Shown: positions 1-11,366 of the stretch, piece after piece | How the letters are laid out: each line of letters starts with the position of its first letter | How positions within the stretch are numbered: position 1 is the stretch's first letter | Program-made: the position numbers and the translations under genes | NCBI RefSeq assembly: GCF_963662255.1 | Contig: NC_085059.1 | Coordinates: forward strand, 16,337,588-16,401,587 | Reading direction: 5' to 3' | DNA from: Cinclus cinclus | Lineage: Eukaryota; Chordata; Aves; Passeriformes; Cinclidae | Length of the DNA: 64,000 bases | The notes under the pieces: generated by a model | Database searches by the model: none | Told to the model about the DNA's origin: nothing | Seen by the model: the letters and a program-made list of their open reading frames with translations, nothing else

Positions 1-1985
1 TGTCTGATGTAACTAAAACCAAGCTTTGCAAAATAAGTTCAGCTTTCAGTCAGTGTGCAGCTAACCCTGGAGAAGCAAAGGGTATGAGCTGCGTTTTACT
101 GAGAGTGAGCAGGGAGAGAGACAGGGCAGCCCCTTCTGGTCATCACACAGATTGTACATCATCAGCTGTGGAGCTTCACCTGAACTTCAAGGAGTTATTT
201 GGCGATGCTTGGAAAAATATGGGCCCTTTTTCTTTGAAGTTTGGGTACTTCTCTTGGAGTTTTTTTAAATGAAAACATGACAATGTCTGTAGTATAATAT
301 ACTTCTGCCATAATAATTATGAGTCACTCCTTCCACTATAAATGCATAAGAAGGCTTGTTCAGGCAAAATAAACCTCCTTGTGTTCCAGTAAGGAAGGTG
401 AGATAGAAACCTTAGAAAATCTTTCATAAAGTTTATTCTTTGATTCTTCTCAACAGAAATTGCCTTTGCATTGCTGCAATTCCTGCAAAAGGCCAAGTGC
501 CTTTTGCATTTGGTGGGGTGGGTGAGGATGTGCTGCACCCCTGGAGTGCACAAGGTAAACACAGCAATGATTTCTAAAACAGTTTGAAAGCCATGAGGGG
601 AGTTCTGGTAAATCTAGATCAGGTGATAAGAAATGATGGTGCCACCTGTCTATTCTCCGAGTCTACAGGCATTAGGGAATTTCTCTAAATGAAATATGTT
701 CACTTCATGTCATGTTACAATACATCATGTTGTAAAACAACATGACAGCATGTCAGGATGTGACAAACAACTGGTGAGCTGCATTAAGAAATTTAAATGA
801 AAATTAGTTTAGATCATTTTTCTTCCCATCAGCTGGAAGAAAAAAGGGCTTGATCTGACATTTGTGGATCAGCTAAGTATCAGAGAGGAGCTGTGTGTTT
901 TCATGCCTTTGCAGTCCCTTGCAGGTGGTCTGTATGGGTGGGCATCTTTGGACCTGTTTCATTAATTGATGGGATCCTTTGGGAGCATGGGATGCAGTCT
1001 TGGGGAATGGAGAGTGGTCAGTTATCACTAACCTCAAATGCTGTTTGACATATATTTTGGTAGTTTCAAAGAAAATGTTTTCATATACACACATTATTCT
1101 GCAGGCACCCTGAGTGTTCTGTCTTGTTGAAGAGATAAGAGCTTCTAACTTCCCACTTCTCTGGCTTGGTCTCCTGGGACATCTCAGTTAAATTTTATTC
1201 ATGATTATTTTGGGAGTAAACAGATTTAGTTCCTTAAAAATTATTTCCCTTTATTATGTTAAACAAAGAGCAGAATCTGATCTGTAAAACCATGCATTCT
1301 AAAAATTGTACCCAGCCAATCTTATTATAGAAGGCTGGGACAACTCCTATTAATATTATGCTACAATGAAAAATGGCCAGTTATTAAACCTTGTGCTTTA
1401 GTTAGGAAGCCAGAATCTTAGTTAAGATTCAGAACTCATTCCTGCTTCTGAGTCCATGACTGCTTAGTTTAATTAATGAAGTCTTATGAAAAGCTTCAGG
1501 AAAGGCTTTTAAAAAGTCAAAGTTTTGGTGAAGATGGTTTTCAAGACTTTGCTGACCCTTTGGAAGTATTTCAGGGTTGATTTTCCTTTATAGACTTTGT
1601 GCTGCTGATATCAATTATGTGATTCTCATCTAGATACTTTATAATTCCATTTTTAATTGACTTTGAATTAAGTATCCATTTCTTTTTATTCAAAATCATT
1701 CTCTTATCAAAAACTCCTTAGCCAGTCTAGATGGCACTTAATTTACCATTTCAGCAGTTTCTTGCAAGAGTGATACTATGTAAAATTATTTCAAACGTTA
1801 ATATTTTCCAAGCTTAGGGGAAAGAAACTTTTAAAAGTAATTCTTTGAGAAACAGCTCAAGCAACTTGCTTCAAAAGTTACTGAAATAAGACAGACAAAC
1901 AGGTTGTTTGCATAAGTCTTGTTTCTGTAGGAAACCCAGCTGAAGGCAGAAGGTCTCAAACCAGCTGGACACCTGATAAACTTCT
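1..1985. other. unique AT-rich non-coding DNA
   Basis: No reading frame here is longer than about 85 codons and none resembles a known protein. The stretch is AT-rich, with many TTAAT and TTTAAA tracts and very few CpG. I recognise no interspersed repeat. The only structured element is the CATG-rich inverted-repeat patch listed separately at 701-775. Intron or intergenic spacer is the simplest reading. Confidence 0.6.
701..775. repeat. CATG-rich nested inverted repeats
   Basis: A 9-bp perfect arm TCATGTTGT (725-733) is followed by AAA and by its exact complement ACAACATGA (737-745). A second arm, TGTCATGTT (708-716), can pair in competition with AACATGACA (739-747). CATG occurs five times in about 45 bases. 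The patch could fold into alternative hairpins. It does not match a transposon end that I recognise, and function is unknown. Confidence 0.6.
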
Positions 1986-2052
1986 GATTTGGTGTGGCAG
2001 AGTGTGGGAGCACAGTGTGGGAGCTGGATTTGGTCTGGCAGAGTGTGGGAGC
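1986..2052 (+). repeat. two-copy imperfect tandem duplication, 41-bp period
   Basis: A 26-bp segment beginning GATTTGGTGTGGCAGAGTG (1986-2011) recurs at 2027-2052 with one substitution (GGTGTGG to GGTCTGG). A third partial copy of the AGTGTGGGAGC core lies between them. The start-to-start distance is 41 bp. The second copy runs directly into the hairpin at 2052-2078. The near-identity of the copies suggests a fairly recent local duplication. Confidence 0.8.
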
Positions 2053-2078
2053 TTCTGAAACAGCAAATGTTTCAGAAG
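2052..2078. repeat. perfect 11-bp inverted repeat with 5-nt loop
   Basis: The arm CTTCTGAAACA (2052-2062) and its exact complement TGTTTCAGAAG (2068-2078) flank the loop GCAAA. It begins at the last base of the second copy of the 41-bp duplication. An 11-of-11 stem with a 5-nt loop is a stable hairpin in single-stranded DNA or RNA. It is too short for a pre-miRNA. Confidence 0.75.
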
Positions 2079-5000
2079 AATCCAAAGCAGCACAAATCCC
2101 TTTTTAATACACAGAATTGGGATATTTAACATTTAATGTGCTCTATTCAAAATTGAAAACATATTTATTTATTTATAATTTCTTGGTACTTGGACTTTCA
2201 AGATAGATATAACTTTAGCCAATGTTTTTCATCTCCCTCAAAGAGAAGAAAGCAGATAGGTATTACAGACCATGCCCTCTTCCTTATCATTAATTTAAAT
2301 AGGATCAAGATCTGACAGAGAGCCCTGAACTTTCTCCTGGTATAGTAGGTGACTTGGCTGATAAGATCAATCCTGGGGAAATCCTTGCAGGAAAAATACT
2401 CTCAGGAGGAGCTTTGCCTAAATCTTACAACAGCATTTGGGAACTTCATTAGAGCTGGTGAAGGACTCTGGTAATCATAGGGCTAGGAATAGCATGTCCT
2501 CCCCTCAGGGATATGAAAATCTGTGCTCCAAACAAGATTTCTCCAGGAAATCTTGGAGAATTGAGATTACAGCATTTTCAGTGTGTTTTTTACCTCACTT
2601 TTTGAGGCTAAACATTTTTATCTGCACCTCTAAGTGCAAACTTAGACTTGTTTGGTGAACTAATGATTGCAAATTTTTGCTGTGTTGCTCTGCAGGTAAG
2701 GAGCTGTAAGGGTAATTGAAGGACTGAACTTAGTGTTTAGTCCTTTGGAAAATGCATACTTTTTGTGCACTCAGAAATGGCCATTTTCTACCCCTAGTGT
2801 ATTAGCCATGAAATACATGTTCATTCAGGTAACGTGTCGCATTGGTATTTTCTGGAGATTATAAAACAAGGTTATTCTATCTAGCATGGTGTGGTTTTTC
2901 TCAGTTGGTGTGTAGGAGAAAACATGTCCCTGGAATGGGGAATCCTAAAGAAGGATCAGGGAGTCCAGGGAATGGTGTTTCTCTCCTGAAGATGCTGTGG
3001 AAATGCCTCTTCCAGACCTTCAGGAACATGTGCAAATTAGGAGAGCTGGGGAAGGGAGTGGAGCAGTCACTGCTTGCCCCGGGTGGAACAATCCAAGGCT
3101 CAGGACATGAGACAGTCAGGGAGCTTGGGCTGTGCCTGAGGGATCCATTGGACTGATTTCACCTTTCCCAGCAGGACAGTCAAGATCTGCAATATGTGTG
3201 CCTCTCACTGGGTTCTGTCCTGGGTGCTGTCCCTGCTGCTGAACCAAAGAAGTCATCTCTGCAAGGAAGGATTGCCCCATGATCTAGGAGCGGGGAGGTT
3301 GCACCCTCTGTTCCTTCTGAGATGTTTTTGGCAAGAAAACTCAGTAAAAAAAAACACCCTTGCAAACATTTGGGTGATATTTGGAATAGACGGAGCAATT
3401 TGGTTGCAACTTTGCAAAGGTTCTCCCTTTTTCACTTTGTCATTATGAGTGCTATCATGCAGAGTAGTTCAGTCCCTGTTGAAGACAGTCCCTAAATGTC
3501 AAACCTGAAAAGATACAGCCCTTTAATTAGCAGAGCCATTTTATTCCATGGATGCTCCTTAAGAGCTTCCCTAAACCCTATAATTTCTGCTCTGATAGAT
3601 TGAAAATTTTTTTATGTTCACTTCTAAATGTCTTTGTTTCTTCTGTAATGGATTAAATGAAGTTTTAACAAGGCTTATGGTGAGATTCCTCATCATTAAA
3701 ATAACAAATGGTTGAAAAGCTGCCTTCTGTCTTGCAGAAATCTAACAGCATTAGTGGACCATAATCCAGCTGGTAACTGATTGCTGAACAACTGCAAAAC
3801 CTTTCGTACTTTGAGATGCTATCAGTACATAAAATATGTTTTCATGAAGTTTATTGAGCAGCTTATTAGTGGAGGTTAAGGCAATGAAGCTTCACAGATT
3901 CCACTTAGCATTCAAAAATATTTTATCTGAGCGTTTCAGATTTTTCAGATTTAATTGAGTTTCTTTAATCTATTCTGGATGCATCAAGGTAATGGCTCCT
4001 GAAAGATGTGCAATGTTTTCTGGTTCTAGCTCAGTGTTCTAATCAGATTTGAGAGACTAAGAATATTTGTAGCCTCCAAAGAAGGATCGTTTTGTTTTGT
4101 TAATATTCTTGAGGCCCTTTTTCCATCAGAAGGATTCACTCATCTGTCCCTGGAGCTTTTGCAAAACACTAAAACAGCATTGTCACAGTGTTTCTGTCCT
4201 CATTTACAACTTTCCTTAAAATCCTCCCTGTTGAATGTGCTCCATCCTAGCTGGCTTGCCCAGAGACACATCCATCCCAGCTGGAGGCCTCGTTCTCCAT
4301 TGCATTGCAGATATTTGATGCCACTCCTGCAGAGCAGAGCTGACACATTTCTAGGAGTCCCTGGGGCCAAGGGGAAGCACTGGGTGCTGCAGGGCTGCAC
4401 GTTCCTCCTCCTTCCCAGGTGCACAAGAAACAAAGGACAAGGCTGTAGGAAAAGCACACAGGCATCCTCCAGCAATTCCTCTCTGTCCTTACAGTTTCTT
4501 GGGCTTGTGGGCACCCAAGCACAAGCTGAAGTTGTCCTGAGGCTATTCTTGTTCAAATCACAGATCAGCAAGGAAAAGTGCTTCAACCCACTGCATCTAA
4601 CCGAGGGACAAGGCTGGAGCAGTGCTGGGAAACACGACCTCTCTTATCTCTCTCTCTCTTTGACAGCCAGGGCCCTTCCATCTGGCAGCTGGCTGGAAGC
4701 AATCACTGGAAGCTCCTGCTCAGTCCATCTGTCTGTCTGGAACACTTGATTGTGAGAACCTCAGCCTGAGGATGCCTTTTAAAATCCATCCTATTCTGTA
4801 CAAATCAAACCTCTTTTTCTTACCATCACTACAGTCTCATCCCAATTCCTTTCAGACCAGTGCCAGGCTGTTCTCTAGTTTAATCTAACGATCATGCCTT
4901 TTGTAGTGTGTTAGCAACAGCATAAAGCATTTCTTGACACTTCTTATGCCTCCTGGACACTGAGTGCTTGACAGTGAGTTTTATGGATTGTTGGCAATGA

Positions 5001-6218
5001 ACGTTATGAGTGCTCAGCTTGCAGCTGAAGAATGGCACCACACAATTTCCTCCTGGAATTGCAATTTTCCATTGTTTTCTTTAACACCGATAAGCGATTT
5101 GGGTCTTGCTTACATGCTCTGCACACCAAAATGAGACCAATGAAGGAGAATTTTGTTACTGTTTTTCACGCTGCCCGGTATCAGACCTCAGCATTCAGCT
5201 TGCTGGATACAGTACGTTCTCGCCTATATAGGGATTTCTAAAATCTGCATACATTTTTGTCTCATTTATTTGTGCTTCCTGGATGTACAAAGGGGTTCTG
5301 ATGTCAGAACTCAGTCTGAGAAATTTGGAAATCTAATGAAACCAAACACAGTTTATACCCTTCCTTAAACACAACGAAATTGTTACAGTTCTATAAATTT
5401 CTGTAACCAATGCCCTTGAATTGTAAAACTTATTTTTCATTTCCTAAATAAGCCTGTACAGATGATTAAAAATATTTTCATTCTGTTCTGGCCAGTAGAT
5501 CCAGAAACATAAATGTTGAAGAATTTTTACTACCCAGGATTTGCATTTGAAGCATTTCATTAATTTCATGTTAGAGACTATAAATGTCCTATTAAATTTT
5601 AATTGAAAGATTGCACGAAAACCTGTAACTATTACTACACCAGACTTGTTTTTCTGACGTGGCAATTTCACAGAACTACAAAAAATTGAGGTTTTGGTTT
5701 TCTCTAGAGGTGCTTTGAGAGAGCTCCATGTAAACGAACTCCAAGGTCACTGTGGTGCTGTTTTGGAATGCCTTTAAAAACATGACTGGCAAGAGATCTC
5801 TCAAAATTAAAAGTCTCTGCACAGATAAAATATGACAGCCCTGTCTACTGTGATTACTTCAGTTCTGCAGAGTTGTCAGTCATTCCCAGTCATTCCCTTT
5901 GACTTTTGGAGTCATGCTGTCCACGCTTCCTCTCTGCTGCCTGCCCACCCTGGGGCAATCCTCGGACAAGACAACAAAGGTCTCATTCAGCTCCTTGGTC
6001 ATGCCTCTCCTCCTCGTAATTCCTCTGTCTGCCTTGCTATCTCCCCCAGACAACAAATCTGATTTTTACCTGTCTTCATCCACTGTGTCTTGAAATGCAA
6101 AGACACTCAGTCAAAAGGGATAAGGTATTGGAGAGAAGAAGGATTTTCATCTCTGCCCTTCAGCTCCAGAAAGGATATATAAACTGTACCAGGCTGCAAA
6201 AGGAAATCCCTTCTAGGT
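2079..6218. other. unique non-coding DNA
   Basis: The stretch includes the longest plain open frame on the plus strand (4159-4749, 196 codons). That frame is Ser/Leu/Cys-rich, has overlapping frames of similar length on the other strand, and matches no domain I know, so I treat it as chance. A short (TC)n tract at about 4646-4659 precedes TTTGACAG and resembles a splice acceptor, but no convincing exon follows. A (TTTA)n patch lies at about 2162-2177. No dispersed repeat was recognised. Confidence 0.55.
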
Positions 6219-6220
6219 TT

Positions 6221-6246
6221 ATTGATTGATTGATTGATTGATTGAT
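6221..6246 (+). repeat. (ATTG)6.5 microsatellite
   Basis: Six and a half perfect ATTG tetramers lie between a TTCTAGGTTT left flank and ATACATACTAAGG on the right. The array is uninterrupted and therefore probably polymorphic. No gene is associated with it. Confidence 0.95.
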
Positions 6247-9200
6247 ACATACTAAGGTATGCATTGATACTACAGGCTGCACTTTGTAGCTTCCTCCTCT
6301 GCCGTGTCCCCATGGCGGTCTTCAAATGTCAGGGGGAAGTCATTGGTTTTATTTCCTTGAAGAAAGTCAGTGCCTTCTGTTCCAGGCCTGGGTGCCATCT
6401 GGCCTCTGCTGTACTTGAGTCTCTGATCAGCAGGAGGTGTTTGTGTGGGTCCAGGGAAGTAATTTTATGTCATTCCTAAACCAGTTCCAAGCTGCTGATG
6501 GTCTGTGTGTTAAAAAATAGGTTGCAGAGCTTTAAAAATCGGGAATGCAAGTAAATATCTGTTTAGTGCCTTGTTTCTAGAGGAAGAAGGGGAGAGAGGT
6601 CAAGGGAGGAGGGAGAGGCAGCTAGAGGCAAAGATTTGTATTTAGGTTTAATTGGTGAGGTAAGCAGTGGAGATACCCAGGGGCCTGAAATGTATCCAGT
6701 CCTGAGCAAGTGCAATTAAGACTTTGGCAGAAATGCTGATTGACCTACTTTTGGAGTAAGGGCAGGGGGAAGTGAAGGGACAACCTCGCCAGCATCTCCC
6801 CTGTGCTACTGCCAATCTCTTTGTGAGCAAAGATAGCCAGACCTGGCTCGAGCTGCCCTGTGCCCAGCAGCTGGCCTGGGGCAGGAGGAGGGGAAAAACA
6901 CTGCTGGCCTGGGAAATTGGTGGGTTAAATTTAGAAAATGGTGGTGTAGAAATTACACCTGTGGGAGTAAAAGGACCTGTTAGGGCACAAGGGTGGGTCC
7001 TTTGCCTCTTACCTCAGAGTGCAGGGCTGATACCCCTGTTCACAGCTTGGTGACAGCTTCTTCTTCAAATCCCCAAAGGTTCTCAGAAGAAGCCCCTCAG
7101 TGAGCCAAGTATTATCAGCAAAGGAGGAATTTGCATCTTTTGAGCTGCTGAGCTCTGCTGTGATTCCTTGTGTCAGCCACCTCCTCAACATGGCTGAGTT
7201 AAGCACAAACTATTTTTTGAGAACTTGCTTGATCAGAGTTGGGTTTGGGGACAGCTGATGCTGTTTCAGCTCGCTGGGAGTTCATCCCATTCCTCCCTCC
7301 AGTGCCAATCTCCTTTTAGTGAGGGAGGTGACAGTGACTGACTTGGGTGAGGAATGGATCAGCTGGGCTCAGAAGCACGAGGTTAACACCCAGGAATTTT
7401 GGTAGATCCCAGAGCACAGGAAAGTGAGCTGGTGGTAGATTTATCTCTCCTGAGGAGTCACATCTAATTGCACAATTTCACAATGAGGAAAACTGGTAGG
7501 AAGCAGAGAAGGACTGTGAGCTGAGAGGTACACATTGGTCCTGCCCTGTACATCAAGGCTTCTTGGTTTCCATATGTGACATTCTGTCATTCCACAGGTC
7601 CAGAGAGACTGCAAAGAGAAAAGGATGTGAATCTCATCTCAGCTACTTTCCTGCCTCTCTCAGACAGTTTGCCAGAACTACGTGTCTCTTCCTGAGAAAG
7701 ACATCAGGAAAGGGATGTGTTTCAGGTGCCTGTCACTCAGAACAGTGGTAACAAGCTGTGCATCCCTCACTGTTATTAATAATGAAAAATGCTTTAAAAT
7801 TAGCCAGATACCCCCTAGATCTCGACCATGTTCTATTCTCTATCAAGAAAATTGATAAAGCCATTGCTCTTCCTCTGTCGCTTCCTATGGCACTAAATTC
7901 ACCTTGTGTTTAACACCGTTGATGGGAGCCTGTGAAGGACTATTGCAGTAATGAGGATAATTCATAAAGGGGCTTTCTGTTCTTCAGAGCTATTAGTGCC
8001 TGAATTCAGTGGGGGCTATCCAGGAGAGGATGGGACACACTTTTCCACAAACTTGGGAATGTGCAGGTCTGGGGCTTGGTGCATGGAAATTCCTAAAAGC
8101 ATTAGTGACTCATCAACACCACTTCAAGCCTGCTTCTGGATGCTGCTGCTGTAATTGAGCATGCTCATTATTTATAGACTCCCAAATTAAGCATTCATTT
8201 ATGCTGTGTTTGGAATAAATGGAATTAACAACATGCCTTTTGGTGAAAGAGCCGCAGATGCAAACAGAAACGTTCGCAGCTTTCAAGTCTTGTGTTTGTT
8301 TACGTCAGTGAATGCGGACTGTAAGAACAACTTCCACCGCTGATTATTTTCAATTAAAGCTTGAGGAATTTTGAGAGGAAACTGTCACAATACTGTGATC
8401 AGGGATATTATAGCCTCTGGATGCAAATTAGCCACCAAACTTTCAAACAACAGATTTACAGGATCTGCTTCAAATTAATTGCCAACTGGCCGGGAGCACC
8501 TCCAGCTCTCGGAGTGTGCCTCCACGGCGGATGGAGGAGGTGCTGAGGGTGTCCAGGCTGCTGGGTTGCAGGTGGTGGTTTGCCTGGGAGGAGAAAGGGA
8601 TGGGGACAAGTTTCTGGAGTGTCCTTCAAGAATCTTCTCCACCAAAGTCTTCTCACTGCAAATGCTGGATGCAGCTGGAGAGCTGATCAGCTCTCTTTCC
8701 CTCCAGCCGCCCCACGGAGCACCAGGCAGCCACTGAACCCTGCAGTCAGGCAGAGGAAAAGTGGGAAGCCAGGTCCAGGTTGCACTCATTTATTCCAGGT
8801 AGACAAAAGGTGTGCTCTTAAAAAATGCATGTTGGTGTGGGATTGAAACAGAAAAGACTTGTGGTATTCAGGACTGAGGTCTGCAAGATTCTAAGATGCA
8901 GAGAAAATTTACCTGCTCTCTTTTTGCACTGGCCAGTACTTACATCTGATTCTGTAAGCACTTAAGCATTCTGTAAGCATGTGAGTAAAGGAAAATGCAA
9001 TTTTTAACACTCCTTCAAGACTTAAACACTTTTTCTTAGATTTGTGTCTAGTGTATAGCCAGTAGAGAGAAATAATTTTTCATTCTCTTTTTCTGTGGCA
9101 TGATATCTAATAGTAACTTCAGATGCTTAACAATTTGTGCATTTATTTTTAAGACAATAAGACAGAGCCATCTATTCCCACAAAAGAAGTCCTAGCAAAT

Positions 9201-11349
9201 TTTGGCAGTTACTGTTTTTATTCTAATATACATTTTTTATTTTAATTTCTTATGGGAATCGAAGTAATTTGCCTACTTAATGTTATCTTCAGTAAATCTT
9301 AATAAAAGAAACCTGAGCAATCTACTGTGGCCCTGTAGCAGATATATGCTTCCTGTGCCACAGTCACAGAATACAGACGTGATGTTGGTAAAGAATTTTT
9401 TATTTTGCTGCAAGAGCTTTTGATGTGCATAATTCTTACTGGCATGGGCTGCAGCTTAAATTCAGGATGATTTTAAAGACCACCAGCAGTAGCCTTTGGT
9501 AAATGGAGAGCATGGAGAAAGGATGAATTGTTTATAATTTGGTGCCAGAACTTCAACTAGAAGAGAGTTTGGGTCCAATGGACTAGTTGTTGATAATTTG
9601 AAGGAATTAATAAGTGCCATTAGTGCAGTGACCATGTAAGACAATGCAGTAAGTGCAAAGCATTAATGAATGAAACAAAAAACAAAAACCGAAACACAAC
9701 ATCAAATCACCCAAAGAACCCCCCCAAAAAACCAAGTAGTATGTGAACCTGTGAATATTTTTGGTGTTTTCTTGAAATAAGAGAGCTTTTAACTAGTAGA
9801 AAGCTTTCTATCAGATAGGCCCCATGACTTGGCAAATTCTGGCTCGCAGTTGCATCAGACTGAAGCACTCTGTATGGACTGTCCTTGCATCCCTTAAAGG
9901 GGAGCCTGCAGGGAAAGGAAAGCATTTACTAGATGCCACCTCTTGCAATGATGAATCAGAAACCTCAGCACGAGCAGCCTCACTGGAAATCTCCTCACCT
10001 TTGCATTGGTGTGTTTAGCCCTGGGATTGCACTGAATAACTGCATGTGAATTAATTGCTATTAGCTTGTGCCGTTGTTTGGTACTTAAATGATAGAATGA
10101 TAAAATAGGAGATGCAAAGGAGTAGTAAACAACTGAAAGAAGCCTTTTGGCACCTTTTAGCTCATCTTTCCTGGGTATTCACACAGGGAACCTTGGCACA
10201 AAAGTCAAAGCAGTGAGTGAGTTCAGCACTGGAACATTTAAGTGGAAGCAAAAGCAAACCAGAAAAATGCTGGCTTTTGTACATTGTCCACCACAAAATC
10301 TCTTTATGGCTCTGCTGTAGCTTTTAGTTTCCCTTCATCATAAACCAGAATAGATTAATTTCTCCAGCTGTGTAGATTGTAGAGCAATACCAGTAGTTTT
10401 ATGTTCAAGTTTAATGCAGTAATCAGTCTTTTAGAGGATGATAAGCAATAAACAGCATGGAATATTTGAAGACAGATGCCCTGCTATGACCTACAGGAGG
10501 GTGGTTGGGGCAGAATAGCCAAAATGTTGTTAAAATGCTTAATATTTAATTTGAAAGTTATGAAAGGTATTATGCTATTGAGCGATTAACAGTGTCCCCA
10601 CTGAGACAAACTATTTTTACCAGACACAAGTAATTTCTTCTGGCCTCTTGTCTTCAAAAGAGGTGAGAAAGGCAAACATTTTGGAAAGATTATGTATGAA
10701 TATAAATTCTGCTAGGAATTAAACTATCAGATTGACCTTGTGTTAATCTCTGTGTGTGTCACAACTTCAAAGAGCCACAACTCCAGATTAGAGCAGCAGA
10801 ACCTCTAAGAATAGAAAACATCCTTTCATGTTTTTTTGAAATCTGTTGTCGATTTTGATTCAGCTGCCATTGTCATTCTTTTGTGTTTGTTTTCTGTAAA
10901 TGTTTCTGTGCTCAAGCTCTATTAATGAAATCACATCCAGAAGTTTAAGTATTTATCTAAAATAGTCACCAAAATCAGATTGTGAATGCCTTAATAACTT
11001 TTGGCATTGTCTTTTTGTGCTGTTGTGACCATTGCCATCCAAAATGCATGCTGCAAGTCCCAGGGAGTCATACAACATTCATATGAATTACAGCATAAAT
11101 GAGGAATTATGAAAAATTGATTGCAATGTACATTATTCAATTAATTTGCCAACCAAAATTATTTGCTGCTGACAGGCTGAGCAGATGTATCAAAGTGACT
11201 GGATGTCCACCAAGAGAAAATGTTCAAGGAAGACTTAAAACTAATTCAGATATCAACAAAACTTTGATACAGACTTCTTCAGTGACTGGTAAAACCAAAA
11301 AAGCAAAATGTTGCCAGTAAAGACAACTTTTGATCCTTAAATAGAGTTG
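6247..11349. other. unique non-coding DNA with one regulatory-like patch
   Basis: No recognisable genes or transposons. An A/C-rich strand occurs at 9668-9735, including seven Cs followed by six As. The patch 8190-8500 is listed separately. AT-rich, TAAT-containing stretches at 10040-10100 and 11080-11160 have the look of conserved non-coding DNA, but nothing in the sequence alone proves it. Confidence 0.5.
8190..8500. promoter_or_regulatory. candidate conserved regulatory patch with CRE-like site
   Basis: Against an almost CpG-free background this 300-bp patch carries several CpGs, an exact ATF/CREB-type octamer TTACGTCA (8300-8307, the reverse complement of TGACGTAA), and ATGCAAATTAG at about 8420, an octamer-like plus homeodomain-like combination. 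It contains no open frame of note. The enhancer reading is inference from motif composition only. Confidence 0.22.
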
Positions 11350-11366
11350 TTTTTTTTTTTTTTTTT
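11350..11366. repeat. 17-T homopolymer tract
   Basis: Seventeen Ts border a roughly 290-bp minus-strand open frame (11224-11658 including the tract). In principle this could be the poly(A) tail of a minus-strand retrocopy. No AATAAA or ATTAAA lies in the 30 bases next to the tract, and I recognise neither the frame nor flanking target-site duplications. I therefore call only the homopolymer. Confidence 0.8.

Noticed and set aside
4159..4749. 196-codon plus-strand open frame, the longest outside simple repeats
   Set aside because: Low-information Ser/Leu/Cys composition, equally long overlapping frames on the other strand, no domain, no splice or promoter logic.
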